DNA of 16,552 nucleotides from JAUXLW01 sp964195005 (GCA_964195005.1 CAXMOO010000117.1:1-16552), one strand, 5' to 3'; counted from the first letter of the stretch, positions 9,275 through 16,238 are shown. Notes: a model not told the origin generated them from the letters alone. Program-made: numbers and translations.

Positions 9275-9745
9275 ATGTGCACGAAAGCATGTACTCAGGT
9301 GAAGAACCCGGACACGCAGGAGTTGCTGGAAGCCTTCGAAATAGTCGCCCATGATGCTTTAGCTTTCCTCGGGCCCGACCACCACTTGCACCCCGTCCCG
9401 GCGGCGACTTTCAACCTCGAAGACGGCGAGCCGGTTGCCGTCTCGCCATCGATGGCCCGGTTTCCTTTCCGGGCGGTCCTCGAGTATTCCGGGCCCGAGC
9501 ATCCGGTCCGACTCCGCTACGGCGACCGCGAGTATCAGCTGGCGATCGACATCGCCCTCAACGACAGCGGCTATCAGCCCCTGCAGGCCTGGCTCGACTC
9601 CCTTGGGATTGATCACGATTTGTCCGACGACGCCTGGATCAACACTCCCAGCTCGCTGGCCCGACACACTCGCAGGCTCGCTCACGCTTTACGCGACAAC
9701 TTCGACCACATCATTGCGGCCGCCCCCGGGGCCCCTCCTGCGTAG
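9275..9745 (+). CDS. Hypothetical protein, orphan plus-strand gene
   Basis: I do not recognise this protein. ATG at 9275 gives 156 residues; a TTG at 9200 in frame would give 181, but the added part has no recognisable content. There is no signal peptide, membrane helix or cysteine cluster. It is acidic and looks like a compact soluble domain: a helical start (TQELLEAFEIVAHDALAFLG), beta-like stretches (FPFRAVLEYSG, VRLRYGDREYQLAIDIAL), then helices (LQAWLDSLGIDHDL; SLARHTRRLAHALRDNFDHI). GC-rich third positions support real coding. It is the only complete gene on this strand, divergent from ruvC. Its last residues (about APPA) and its TAG stop are supplied by the first base pairs of the downstream repeat, so the original C-terminus may have been altered. 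No clear ribosome-binding site is visible. Confidence 0.68.
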   Translation: MCTKACTQVKNPDTQELLEAFEIVAHDALAFLGPDHHLHPVPAATFNLEDGEPVAVSPSMARFPFRAVLEYSGPEHPVRLRYGDREYQLAIDIALNDSGYQPLQAWLDSLGIDHDLSDDAWINTPSSLARHTRRLAHALRDNFDHIIAAAPGAPPA

Positions 9746-9993
9746 CGCAGCGGAGTGGGAGGGGAAAGCGAGCGAAGCGAGCAGGGGTGGGTCCAACTAC
9801 CAACGGCACCCTGAGAAGAGTGTTGTACGCGTCGCATCGATGACACACAATCAGGCACCGCGCGCACCAAGCCCCAACGCACACAAGGTCGGACAAAAAA
9901 GTGCGTTGAAAGTTCACCCCGCGGCCAGCGTGAAACGTGCAGCAACGATCTTCCCCGGATCAGTGCCCTCTCACGACCGCCGTTGTTGGGAAC
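9732..9993. repeat. Long direct repeat, copy 1
   Basis: This 262-bp unit recurs at 10088-10351. The first 61 bases (9732-9792) are identical in both copies, as are 42 bases at 9925-9966 versus 10283-10324. The rest differs by scattered substitutions and two 1-nt indels. The unit opens with a GC-rich inverted repeat (CCCCTCC at 9732-9738 against GGAGGGG at 9758-9764, with an inner TGCG/CGCA stem), then AAGCGAGCGAAGCGAGCAGG. It holds no plausible gene. It overlaps the end of the upstream gene. Confidence 0.88.
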
Positions 9994-10007
9994 CACCCCC
10001 CTCCCAG

Positions 10008-10030
10008 CCTCCCCCACTCCGTGGTGGAGG
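10008..10030. repeat. GC-rich hairpin after repeat copy 1
   Basis: An inverted repeat with 10-nt arms (10008-10017 and 10021-10030), one mismatch and a TCC loop follows repeat copy 1. The right arm reads GTGGTGGAGG. There is no adjacent T-run on either strand, so intrinsic termination is uncertain; it may simply be the end of the repeat unit. Confidence 0.5.
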
Positions 10031-10087
10031 AGAAGAAACACAACCGCCGCTGCTAAGAATCAGCTATCCCACCCCTTACCCAAAAGA

Positions 10088-10351
10088 CCCCTCCTGCGTA
10101 GCGCAGCGGAGTGGGAGGGGAAAGCGAGCGAAGCGAGCAGGGGTGGGTGGTGCCCACCAACGGCCCCCTCCGAAGAGTGTTGGACGCGTGGCATCGATGA
10201 CACACAATGAGGCACCGCGCGCACCAAGCCCTCAGCGCACACAAGGCCGGACAAAAAAGTGGGTTGACGGTGCACCACCCGACCAGCGTGAAACGTGCAG
10301 CAACGATCTTCCCCGGATCAGTGCTCGCTCACGACTGCCTTTGTTGAGAAC
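10088..10351. repeat. Long direct repeat, copy 2
   Basis: This is the second copy of the unit at 9732-9993, in the same orientation, 356-358 bases further on and 264 bp long. The opening 61 bases are identical, and the block CCAGCGTGAAACGTGCAGCA onward is identical for 42 bases. Both copies end with GAAC and are followed by C-rich sequence and a hairpin. Small in-frame open stretches in the copies share translated patterns only because the DNA is repeated. Confidence 0.88.
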
Positions 10352-10363
10352 GACCCACCCCGA

Positions 10364-10387
10364 CCCCTCCCCAAGCCAAGGGAGGGG
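10364..10387 (-). terminator. Hairpin just downstream of yebC
   Basis: CCCCTCCC (10364-10371) and GGGAGGGG (10380-10387) form a perfect 8-bp GC stem with an 8-base loop. It starts 12 bp past the yebC stop, where a transcript of the pdx operon would end. No U-tract follows on the minus strand, so termination is plausible but unproven. It also occupies the same place relative to repeat copy 2 as the hairpin after copy 1. Confidence 0.42.
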
Positions 10388-10399
10388 CGCACCCAATCG

Positions 10400-11137
10400 C
10401 TAAAGAACCTCCGCCATTACCTCGTCGGGTATGTCGAAGTTGGCGTAGACCGCCTGGACATCATCGAGATCATCAAGCGCATCCACCAGTCTGAGCACTT
10501 GTGCTGCCGAAGATGCATCTACGGGCACGTCGGTTGACGGCATCTGAGTGATGTCGGCGCTCTCGATTCCCAGGCCGGCGGCCTCGATGGCCGCTCTGAC
10601 TGCCGGTAGATCGCCTGGGCTCGTCAGAACCTCCCATTGCGTTCCCGAGGGCCGGACGTCTTCGGCTCCGCCTTCAAGTGCAGCGAGCATGACGTCGTCT
10701 TCCGAACCAGATACCAGCAGGTAGCCACGCTGCGTAAAGAGATAGGCGACCGAGCCCGGCTCCCCGAGGCTTCCGCCGTTGCGGGTGAATGTCGAGCGAA
10801 CATCCGACGTCGCCCGGTTGCGGTTGTCGGTCAGGCACTGGACGTAAAGGGCCACCCCACTCGGGGCGTAACCCTCGTACCAGATCTCTTCGTAGATCAC
10901 CCCTTCAACGTCACCGGTGGCACGCTTGATGGCGCGCTCGATGTTGTCGCTTGGAACGCTCTGGTCCTTCGCCTTCTGAATGGCATTGGCCAGCGCCGGG
11001 TTTCCTTCCGGGTCGGCACCCCCTTCCCTGGCAGCTATCTCGATTGCCTTTGTCAACTTGCCAAATATCTTGCCCCGCTTGACGTCCTTCGCACCCTTCT
11101 TGTGCTTGATGGACGACCATTTGGAATGACCAGACAT
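10400..11137 (-). CDS. yebC: YebC/PmpR family regulatory protein (TACO1-like)
   Basis: A member of the conserved YebC/TACO1 family, described as DNA-binding regulators and, more recently, as ribosome-associated factors that help translation of proline stretches. The 245-residue product has the invariant N-terminus MSGHSKWSSIKHKKGAKDVK (1-20), then RGKIFGKLTKAIEIAAREGG (21-40), PSDNIERAIKRATG (62-75), YEEIWYEGYAPSGVALYVQC (82-101), TDNRNRATSDVRSTF (103-117) and the GGSLGEPGSVAYLF segment (121-134). Length is typical. ATG 11137 overlaps the pdxT stop as TGATG, with GGAGG a few bases upstream, so it is translationally coupled to pdxT. The pdxS-pdxT-yebC order resembles that of mycobacteria as I recall it. 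Confidence 0.97.
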   Translation of the reverse strand: MSGHSKWSSIKHKKGAKDVKRGKIFGKLTKAIEIAAREGGADPEGNPALANAIQKAKDQSVPSDNIERAIKRATGDVEGVIYEEIWYEGYAPSGVALYVQCLTDNRNRATSDVRSTFTRNGGSLGEPGSVAYLFTQRGYLLVSGSEDDVMLAALEGGAEDVRPSGTQWEVLTSPGDLPAVRAAIEAAGLGIESADITQMPSTDVPVDASSAAQVLRLVDALDDLDDVQAVYANFDIPDEVMAEVL

Positions 11138-11700
11138 CAGTTTCCTCCCAGGAATGCCAGGCGATGAATGCGATCCTCGCCGGTGAGCTCAGGGTGAAAC
11201 GAGGTGGCCACAATGTTGTCCCGCCGCACCATCACCGGTTGGTCGCCGACCACGGCCAGGACCTCGACCTCAGCTCCCACCTTCTCCACCACCGGGGCGC
11301 GAATGAAGACCGCGTGAACTGGTTCGACCAACCCGGCCACGTTCAGGTCGGTCTCAAACGACTCCAATTGGCGCCCGAAGGCGTTGCGCTCCACGACAAT
11401 GTCCAGGACTCCAAGCTGGACCTGAGCGGGACCGGTGGTTGCGCCGGCAAGGAAGATCATCCCGGCACAGGTTCCCAGAGTCGGCATTCCAGAGTTGACG
11501 GCGTCACGCAGCGGCCCAACCAGGCCGAAACGATCTGCCAGTTTTCCGATTGTGGTTGATTCCCCACCGGGGATTACCAAACCATCTAATGAGTCGAGTT
11601 CCTCGGCTCGACGCACCAGGACGGTTTCCAGGCCCATTCGCTTGATGAGCTCGGCGTGCTCCCGAAAATCTCCCTGCAGAGCAAGAACTCCCAGGCGCAC
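11137..11700 (-). CDS. pdxT: Pyridoxal 5'-phosphate synthase glutaminase subunit PdxT
   Basis: PdxT hydrolyses glutamine and channels ammonia to PdxS for vitamin B6 synthesis. The 187-residue product starts at GTG 11700, two bases after the pdxS stop, with N-terminus MRLGVLALQGDFREH. The class I glutaminase triad is Cys78 (LGTCAGMIFLA), His169 and Glu171 (ATSFHPELT). The PGGESTTIGKL loop (45-55) and the ERNAFGRQLESFE segment (104-116) are also characteristic. Everything needed for activity is present. It is tightly coupled to both neighbours. Confidence 0.97.
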   Translation of the reverse strand: MRLGVLALQGDFREHAELIKRMGLETVLVRRAEELDSLDGLVIPGGESTTIGKLADRFGLVGPLRDAVNSGMPTLGTCAGMIFLAGATTGPAQVQLGVLDIVVERNAFGRQLESFETDLNVAGLVEPVHAVFIRAPVVEKVGAEVEVLAVVGDQPVMVRRDNIVATSFHPELTGEDRIHRLAFLGGN

Positions 11701-11702
11701 CG

Positions 11703-12584
11703 CTACCAGCCCCGGTCGGCCAGGCGCTCGCCTTCCGGAAGTTGGTCGACGTTGATTCCGACCATCGGCTCGCCGAGGTCACGTGAGACCTTGGCGACGA
11801 TGTTGGGGTCTGCGAAGAACGTGGTGGCCTCAACAATCGCCTTCGCCCGGGGGGCGGGATCGGCGCTCTTGAAGATGCCTGAGCCTACGAATACCCCATC
11901 GACTCCCAGCTGCATCATCAGGGCGGCGTCGGCCGGAGTGGCCAAACCGCCGGCGGCAAAGTTGACCACCGGCAGCTTCCCGGTTGCGGCAACTTCCAGC
12001 ACCAGTTCGTGCGGGGCCCGCAAGTCTCGAGCGGCCGCCATCAGTTCTTCATCTTTGAGGGTGGTCAGTCGGGCAATCTCGCCCGAGATAGCCCGAAAAT
12101 GCCGGACCGCCTCAACCACATCGCCGGTGCCGGCCTCACCCTTGGTACGGATCATCGCCGCACCCTCGCCGATCCTACGGAGGGCCTCACCAAGATTGCG
12201 TGCGCCACATACGAAAGGAACCTGGAATGCCCATTTGTCGATGTGGTGCTCCTCGTCGGCCGGCGTTAGCACTTCGCTTTCGTCGACGTAATCGACACCG
12301 AGCGCCTGCAACACTTGCGCCTCTACAAAGTGTCCGATTCGAGCCTTGGCCATTACGGGAATCGACACAGCAGATTGGATGCGCTCCACCATGGCCGGGT
12401 CGGACATGCGAGCAACGCCGCCGTCCGCCCGGATGTCGGCCGGAACCCGTTCCAGTGCCATAACCGCCACGGCCCCGGCTTCCTCGGCAATCACCGCCTG
12501 ATCCGGGGTGACGACGTCCATGATGACGCCACCTTTGAGCATTTCGGCGAGACCACGCTTTACCCGGTCGGTTCCTTTTTCCAT
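11703..12584 (-). CDS. pdxS: Pyridoxal 5'-phosphate synthase lyase subunit PdxS
   Basis: PdxS builds pyridoxal 5'-phosphate from ribose 5-phosphate, glyceraldehyde 3-phosphate and ammonia delivered by PdxT. The 293-residue TIM-barrel protein starts at ATG 12584 (MEKGTDRVKRGLAEMLKGGV). Active-site residues are visible: Asp23 in GVIMDVVTPDQA, Lys80 in IPVMAKARIGHF and Lys148 in MIRTKGEAGTGDV. The FAAGGLATPADAALMMQLG (214-232) and GVFVGSGIFKS (234-244) segments mark the phosphate site. The C-terminus (PEGERLADRGW) is typical. The Shine-Dalgarno is weak, and the gene begins the operon, so it may have a promoter in the 89-bp gap behind it. Confidence 0.98.
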   Translation of the reverse strand: MEKGTDRVKRGLAEMLKGGVIMDVVTPDQAVIAEEAGAVAVMALERVPADIRADGGVARMSDPAMVERIQSAVSIPVMAKARIGHFVEAQVLQALGVDYVDESEVLTPADEEHHIDKWAFQVPFVCGARNLGEALRRIGEGAAMIRTKGEAGTGDVVEAVRHFRAISGEIARLTTLKDEELMAAARDLRAPHELVLEVAATGKLPVVNFAAGGLATPADAALMMQLGVDGVFVGSGIFKSADPAPRAKAIVEATTFFADPNIVAKVSRDLGEPMVGINVDQLPEGERLADRGW

Positions 12585-12673
12585 CCACTGATGTTACCGA
12601 ACCCCCGCAGATCTGGTGAGGAAGCAGTCAGCAATCGGCCAGAATCTGTGCCGACTGCTGACTGCTGACTAAA
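12585..12673. other. Intergenic gap between DUF3048 gene and pdxS
   Basis: This gap probably ends one operon and starts the next. It holds the 17-bp-stem hairpin at 12623-12666. On the minus strand TAACAT occurs close to the pdxS ATG and resembles a -10 hexamer at 4 of 6 positions, but I cannot see a good -35 partner. Confidence 0.4.
12623..12666 (-). terminator. Strong stem-loop between DUF3048 gene and pdxS
   Basis: AGCAGTCAGCA (12623-12633) is the exact reverse complement of 12656-12666. Inside it, TCGGC/GCCGA (12635-12639 and 12646-12650 on the plus strand) extends the stem after one G-T wobble, for about 17 paired positions around a 10-base loop. It begins 7 bp past the DUF3048 stop on the minus strand, as expected for a terminator of the pim operon, but no U-run follows. 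The outer arm is part of a short tandem GACTGCT(GACTGCT) pattern. Confidence 0.55.
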
Positions 12674-13714
12674 TCAATACGAAACTGTGCCCTCTAGCGG
12701 GGTCACGTGGATCCAGGTGCGGCCGGGAGGAAGGGACAGCGGACGGCCGGCGAGGTCGACGAACCTGAAGAACTCCTCCTGCGTGTCGCGAATCCATGCC
12801 CCCTCGAAGGCCTGCCCGCCACGGAAGAGCACCATGTCGCCGGTGCCGGTGACCTCGTAGTCCTTGACTTCGGCCAGAGCCGAATCCTTGCGCCCGGTGT
12901 CAAGGGTTTCCACGAAGATCACGACCACGGAATCGGCCGAGATCGGCTTGTCGAACGCGTCGACGGCGTCGCGGCCGTCTTGATAGCGGCGATAGGCGCC
13001 GTGGTCGAAATCCCAACCGACCTGGTTGGCGCCGGACATCACTACCTGAATGCCCTCGGCCGGCGACCCTCCAACCGGCGTGCGGGAGTCAAAGTCGAGA
13101 AGCGGCAGGACTTCGCCGCCCCAGTTGTTGTCCGGCAGTTGGGTCGCGTCGTACATGAGCGAGTACACGTATTCGCGGCCCGGCTCACGAAAATAGCCGG
13201 CGATCCTCCCATCACCCTCATCCGACGCCACCTCGGCGATCGACCGCCGCACCGACGACACCCCACCGCTGTGCAAGACTCGAGCATCGAATGGCGCGAT
13301 CAGCTTGGGATCGACCTCGCGCAGGCTGCGGACCGGCCCCACGATCTCCGGATAGTCGGTGTGGAAGACAGCCAGCCAGCGCCCCACCCCACCCTCGACG
13401 ATTACTTCCATCACCAGGTCGGCATCGTTGATGCCACGCTGCGGACGGGCCGCCGACGCATTAGACATCTTGACGATCAGCACTTGTCGATCAACCCCGT
13501 CGCCCACCAATCCGGTTAGCGGCTGAAACAGGCCGGGATCGATCGTCGTGGTGGTAGTGGGCGGCAGCGTCGTCGTAGTCGTCGTAGTCGTGGTTGCTGT
13601 GGTGACAGTGGCGCCGGCAGGTGGCCCCGGGTTGGTTACCGGTTCGGTAGCCGCGTCGGCTCCGGGACCACACGCTGCGGCCACCAGAGTTAACGATATG
13701 AGGAGGAAGCGCAT
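12674..13714 (-). CDS. DUF3048 domain lipoprotein (YerB-like)
   Basis: A probable lipid-anchored extracellular protein of the DUF3048/YerB family, whose biochemical role I do not know. ATG 13714 gives 346 residues; GTG 13720 would add two. The N-terminus is a lipoprotein signal (MRFLLISLTLVAAAC, with acylated Cys15), followed by a Thr/Pro-rich linker with runs of nine and five Thr at about 38-57. The DUF3048 N-terminal half follows: PLTGL, then RPQRGINDADLVMEVIVEGG (about 90-109), GPVRSLREVDPKL and the LHSGGVSSVRRS segment. The C-terminal half includes VGWDFDHGAYRRYQDGRD, SVVVIFVE and the Trp-rich end LPPGRTWIHV. It sits 21 bp behind pimA, so it is probably co-transcribed with the phosphatidylinositol mannoside genes. 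No ribosome-binding site is obvious. Confidence 0.9.
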   Translation of the reverse strand: MRFLLISLTLVAAACGPGADAATEPVTNPGPPAGATVTTATTTTTTTTTLPPTTTTTIDPGLFQPLTGLVGDGVDRQVLIVKMSNASAARPQRGINDADLVMEVIVEGGVGRWLAVFHTDYPEIVGPVRSLREVDPKLIAPFDARVLHSGGVSSVRRSIAEVASDEGDGRIAGYFREPGREYVYSLMYDATQLPDNNWGGEVLPLLDFDSRTPVGGSPAEGIQVVMSGANQVGWDFDHGAYRRYQDGRDAVDAFDKPISADSVVVIFVETLDTGRKDSALAEVKDYEVTGTGDMVLFRGGQAFEGAWIRDTQEEFFRFVDLAGRPLSLPPGRTWIHVTPLEGTVSY

Positions 13715-13735
13715 TCTCACAAGTAAGGGGGGAGG

Positions 13736-14785
13736 TTACCTGCCTGCAATTTCGACGGCCTCGGCGTAAACCTTTAGATAGTCGGAAACAACCTGGCGCC
13801 GATCGAAAGCCCTCACCCGGTCCTTCGAGCGACGCTGGTACTCCGATCGGACATCCTGGTCGCGCAGAATGGTTCCCAAAGTCCTCGCAAGTGCAGGTGC
13901 GTCCCCGGGCGGGCTGTAGGTGGCGGCGTCCCCGGCGACGTAATGAAAAGACGCCAAATCCGAAGCCACGATCGCGCATCCGACTGCCATCGCCTCCAGA
14001 AGGATCAATCCGAAGCTTTCTCCGCCCGTGTTGGGTGCAACGAACACCGCGGCCGCTGCCAGCTCTTGCATCTTCGCTGCATCGTCAACTTCACCGAGGA
14101 AACGAACTCCGGACCGGGCCTCTCGCCGGGACCCCATGACCACCAGCTCGGCCCCGGGAACCAGGTGACGCACTGCCGGCCACGCCTCGAGGACGACCCC
14201 GAGGCCCTTGCGGGGCTCGTCGCGTCCCAGGAAGGCGACGCGCAGAGGGTGGCGGGTGACTTGCACCGTGAGCTCACCTAGGTCTATGGCATTGGGAATG
14301 ATCCGCACCGGGCCAACGATCGAGCTCACGGCTTCAGCCGCCACCGGGCTCACGGCGGTGGCGACCGATAGATTCCCCGCCAGGCTCGACCAGCGCCGAC
14401 GCAACAGCGAGTAGAGAAAGCGAACTCCACGTCCCGGGTCGGCATGAAAGGTGCCCACCTTGGCTATCGCGGGCACACGCAGCGCCCCCAGCGCCACGGC
14501 CGGCACGAACGGCTCATGGATATGAACGACGTCGGCGCCGGCAATCGCCTTTTCGACCGCCGCGGCCGTGCCTCGAGACAGCCTTACCGGTGCCACCGAT
14601 CGATTGGTTCGGACGCCCACCGCATGCCCCAGATACACCGTCCCCTCAGGGCCACCTTTCGAGCCCGGCGCCACGAGCCAGGCTTCCTGGCCCTCGGAGC
14701 GCAGCCATCCCACGAGGAGCCCGGCCTGCGCTTGCACGCCCCCGGGGTGATCAAGGCTGTACGGCGACACCATTGCGATCCTCAA
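13736..14785 (-). CDS. pimA: Phosphatidylinositol alpha-mannosyltransferase, PimA-like (GT4)
   Basis: This enzyme resembles mycobacterial PimA, which transfers mannose from GDP-mannose to the inositol ring of phosphatidylinositol on the cytoplasmic face of the membrane. I chose the TTG at 14785 because it gives the family N-terminus (LRIAMVSPYSLDHPGGVQAQ) and overlaps the patA stop as TTGA, like the other overlaps in the window. ATGs at 14812 and 14833 would add 9 or 16 residues. From the TTG the protein has 349 residues. Features are PGGV (14-17), VVHIHEPFVPA (86-96), TFHAD (112-116), IIPNAIDLG (162-170), the donor-site GRDEPRKGLGVVLEA (187-201) and GGESFGLILLEAMAVG (254-269) with Glu256. 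The upstream PI-phosphate synthase supports the PimA assignment over a generic GT4 enzyme. Confidence 0.88.
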   Translation of the reverse strand: MRIAMVSPYSLDHPGGVQAQAGLLVGWLRSEGQEAWLVAPGSKGGPEGTVYLGHAVGVRTNRSVAPVRLSRGTAAAVEKAIAGADVVHIHEPFVPAVALGALRVPAIAKVGTFHADPGRGVRFLYSLLRRRWSSLAGNLSVATAVSPVAAEAVSSIVGPVRIIPNAIDLGELTVQVTRHPLRVAFLGRDEPRKGLGVVLEAWPAVRHLVPGAELVVMGSRREARSGVRFLGEVDDAAKMQELAAAAVFVAPNTGGESFGLILLEAMAVGCAIVASDLASFHYVAGDAATYSPPGDAPALARTLGTILRDQDVRSEYQRRSKDRVRAFDRRQVVSDYLKVYAEAVEIAGR

Positions 14786-15651
14786 GAACGATCCGTTCGA
14801 TCCGAGGGCCATAGCGGCTGCAGCACATGCCATTGAGTCGGCCGGGCCCGAATGAAGTCTTCGAAGTGCCCGGCCAGCTCCTGGGCCATGTCCTCAATGG
14901 TGCCCTCCCGCAATGGTGGTCGAACAACAAACTCATGCCCTCGTCCGGTCTCACGAAAATACGTCGCGACGGGGACCACCCGGGCCCCGGTCCGTTTGGA
15001 AAGCACAAAAGGCCCTGCCGGAAAGGTGGTCTCCTCTTCAAAGAACTTGACCGCCACCCCCCTGCCGCTCAGATCGCGATCGGAGGGCAGCGCCAACGTC
15101 CTGCCGCTTTGCAGCAGGCTCAACAATCTGGTGGAAGCTCCCTTTTCCACCAGAACAACGTCGATTCCGAACAGCGCCCTCTGGTCGATGAACCATCTGC
15201 TGATCAGCGGATTGGGCAGAGCTTCGGCCGCCGCCACCAAATCCAGGTTGTCGGCAGCCCCCTGGAGGCCGGCTGCCTCCCAATTTCCCAGATGCGGCAG
15301 CGCCAGGATGACCCCGCCATGTTTTCTGAGCTCGCGGATGTGCTCCATTCCTTCGACGCTGGTGTGACTCATCATCTCGTCCAGGCGCCGGGGACGCACC
15401 CAGAAGGTTTCGGCCCAATAGCGCCCGTACGAAGCAAACAGCTGGCGAGTCAATCGGCGCAGTGGCCCGTCGGGGCCCACCACCCGACGCATATTGGCCT
15501 CCGCTATGCGTCTTCGCCCGGGCGCCAGGTAGAAGGCCACGATGCCAAGCACCTCTCCAGTCTTGCGCATGGCCGGCTCTGGAAGCAGCCCGAACAAGCC
15601 GGAAAAGATCCGGTAAGCCAGATACCCCGGATAGTGCCGCAGGCGGTTCAT
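14782..15651 (-). CDS. patA: Phosphatidylinositol mannoside acyltransferase, PatA-like (LPLAT)
   Basis: This belongs to the lysophospholipid acyltransferase superfamily (LpxL/HtrB-PatA group). In mycobacteria PatA puts an acyl chain on the mannose of PIM1/PIM2. ATG 15651, overlapping the pgsA stop as ATGA, gives 289 residues; the longer frame runs inside pgsA. The catalytic HX4E motif is HLGNWE at 120-125. Other family marks are the N-terminal hydrophobic helix YRIFSGLFGLLPEPAM (13-28), RRIAEANMRRV (48-58), LPSDRDLSGRGVAVKFF (188-204), FPAGPFVLSKRTGARVVPV (210-228) and the C-terminal RPTQWHVLQPLW (270-281). Its place between a PI-phosphate synthase and PimA is the reason for naming it PatA rather than a lipid A acyltransferase. 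Confidence 0.88.
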   Translation of the reverse strand: MNRLRHYPGYLAYRIFSGLFGLLPEPAMRKTGEVLGIVAFYLAPGRRRIAEANMRRVVGPDGPLRRLTRQLFASYGRYWAETFWVRPRRLDEMMSHTSVEGMEHIRELRKHGGVILALPHLGNWEAAGLQGAADNLDLVAAAEALPNPLISRWFIDQRALFGIDVVLVEKGASTRLLSLLQSGRTLALPSDRDLSGRGVAVKFFEEETTFPAGPFVLSKRTGARVVPVATYFRETGRGHEFVVRPPLREGTIEDMAQELAGHFEDFIRARPTQWHVLQPLWPSDRTDRS

Positions 15652-16238
15652 GACGAAAGCTGTGACCAGGACTTCCAATAGCGCTGCAGAACCGTTATCC
15701 CGGTCAGGACCACCATGGGCCACAACATCGCTTCCATCCCCCACCAGTCCAGGCCGACAGGCCCCGCGAGCGCACAAAACAGAATGATGCGCTCGGCCCG
15801 GCCCATGAGGCCCCCTTTGCCTTCGCCTCCCGCTGCTTCGGCCTTCGACCGGATGTAGGGAATCAGCATCGAGTTCCCGAGCGTGAGCACCGTAAGCAGG
15901 ACGAGGGTGGCGTCTTCGGCAACGAACCAGGCCACGCCACCGAACATAGCCAGCTCGCCGATGCGGTCCGAGACTGTGTCGAGAAAGGCCCCCCGGTCAG
16001 ATGCGGTGCCGGTGAGCCGGGCCACGGCGCCGTCGATACCGTCGAGTAGCGAGCCGAGGCCTATGAAAATTACGCCGGTCACCGGGTGCCCCAGGCCCAG
16101 GATCACAGCACCGGAGACCACCAGCAGCAATCCGCTCACAGTGACCGTGGGTGCACTCAACCCCACCCACACCAGGAGCCTGGCAATGGGGTCGATCAAG
16201 TACTTATTGAAGAAGGGTCTGGCTCTTTGGTCAATCAC
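15648..16238 (-). CDS. pgsA: CDP-alcohol phosphatidyltransferase, likely phosphatidylinositol phosphate synthase
   Basis: An integral membrane enzyme that joins CDP-diacylglycerol to an alcohol, most likely inositol phosphate. GTG 16238 gives 196 residues (VIDQRARPFFNKYLIDPIAR); an upstream extension would run into the divergent gltA promoter region and start. The catalytic signature DGxDG-type motif is complete: Asp66, Asp69-Gly70, Ala73-Arg74, Gly83, Asp87, Asp91 (LLDGIDGAVARLTG...GAFLDTVSD). Membrane helices flank it at about 30-48, 53-65, 95-106, 108-126, 150-165 and 168-184. PYIRSKAEAAGGEGKGGLMG (127-146) followed by RAER resembles the inositol-phosphate-binding region of actinobacterial PIP synthases. 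It heads the pgsA-patA-pimA-DUF3048 run. Confidence 0.9.
   Translation of the reverse strand: MIDQRARPFFNKYLIDPIARLLVWVGLSAPTVTVSGLLLVVSGAVILGLGHPVTGVIFIGLGSLLDGIDGAVARLTGTASDRGAFLDTVSDRIGELAMFGGVAWFVAEDATLVLLTVLTLGNSMLIPYIRSKAEAAGGEGKGGLMGRAERIILFCALAGPVGLDWWGMEAMLWPMVVLTGITVLQRYWKSWSQLSS

Larger units (their letters stand above)
9746..10399. other. Gene-free convergent intergenic region
   Basis: This 654-bp stretch lies between the 3' ends of the plus-strand orphan gene and minus-strand yebC. It is almost wholly made of the two repeat copies, a 94-bp spacer between them, and two hairpins. I see no tRNA, transposase, attachment-site pair or credible coding region; the short open frames here are shared between repeat copies in different frames. 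Confidence 0.75.

Noticed and set aside
9906..9935. TTGAAA / TTGACG in the two repeat copies (second at 10264) as promoter -35 boxes
   Set aside because: No reasonable -10 hexamer lies 16-18 bp downstream in either copy and no gene follows on that strand.
9983..10244. Short open frames on both strands within the repeat region
   Set aside because: They share translated patterns only because the DNA is repeated, lack ribosome-binding sites, and have no recognisable protein features.
9732..10351. Possible CRISPR array, given direct repeats in an intergenic region
   Set aside because: There are only two copies, each about 263 bp, with no short regular repeat-spacer periodicity and no cas genes in view.
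12707..13519. 270-codon plus-strand open frame opposite the DUF3048 gene
   Set aside because: The minus frame carries a lipoprotein signal and DUF3048 motifs; the plus frame is an antisense shadow.
13550..13610. Possible trinucleotide-type repeat or phase-variable tract
   Set aside because: It encodes a Thr-rich linker with mixed Thr codons; the bases are not a pure tandem repeat, so slippage-driven variation is unlikely.
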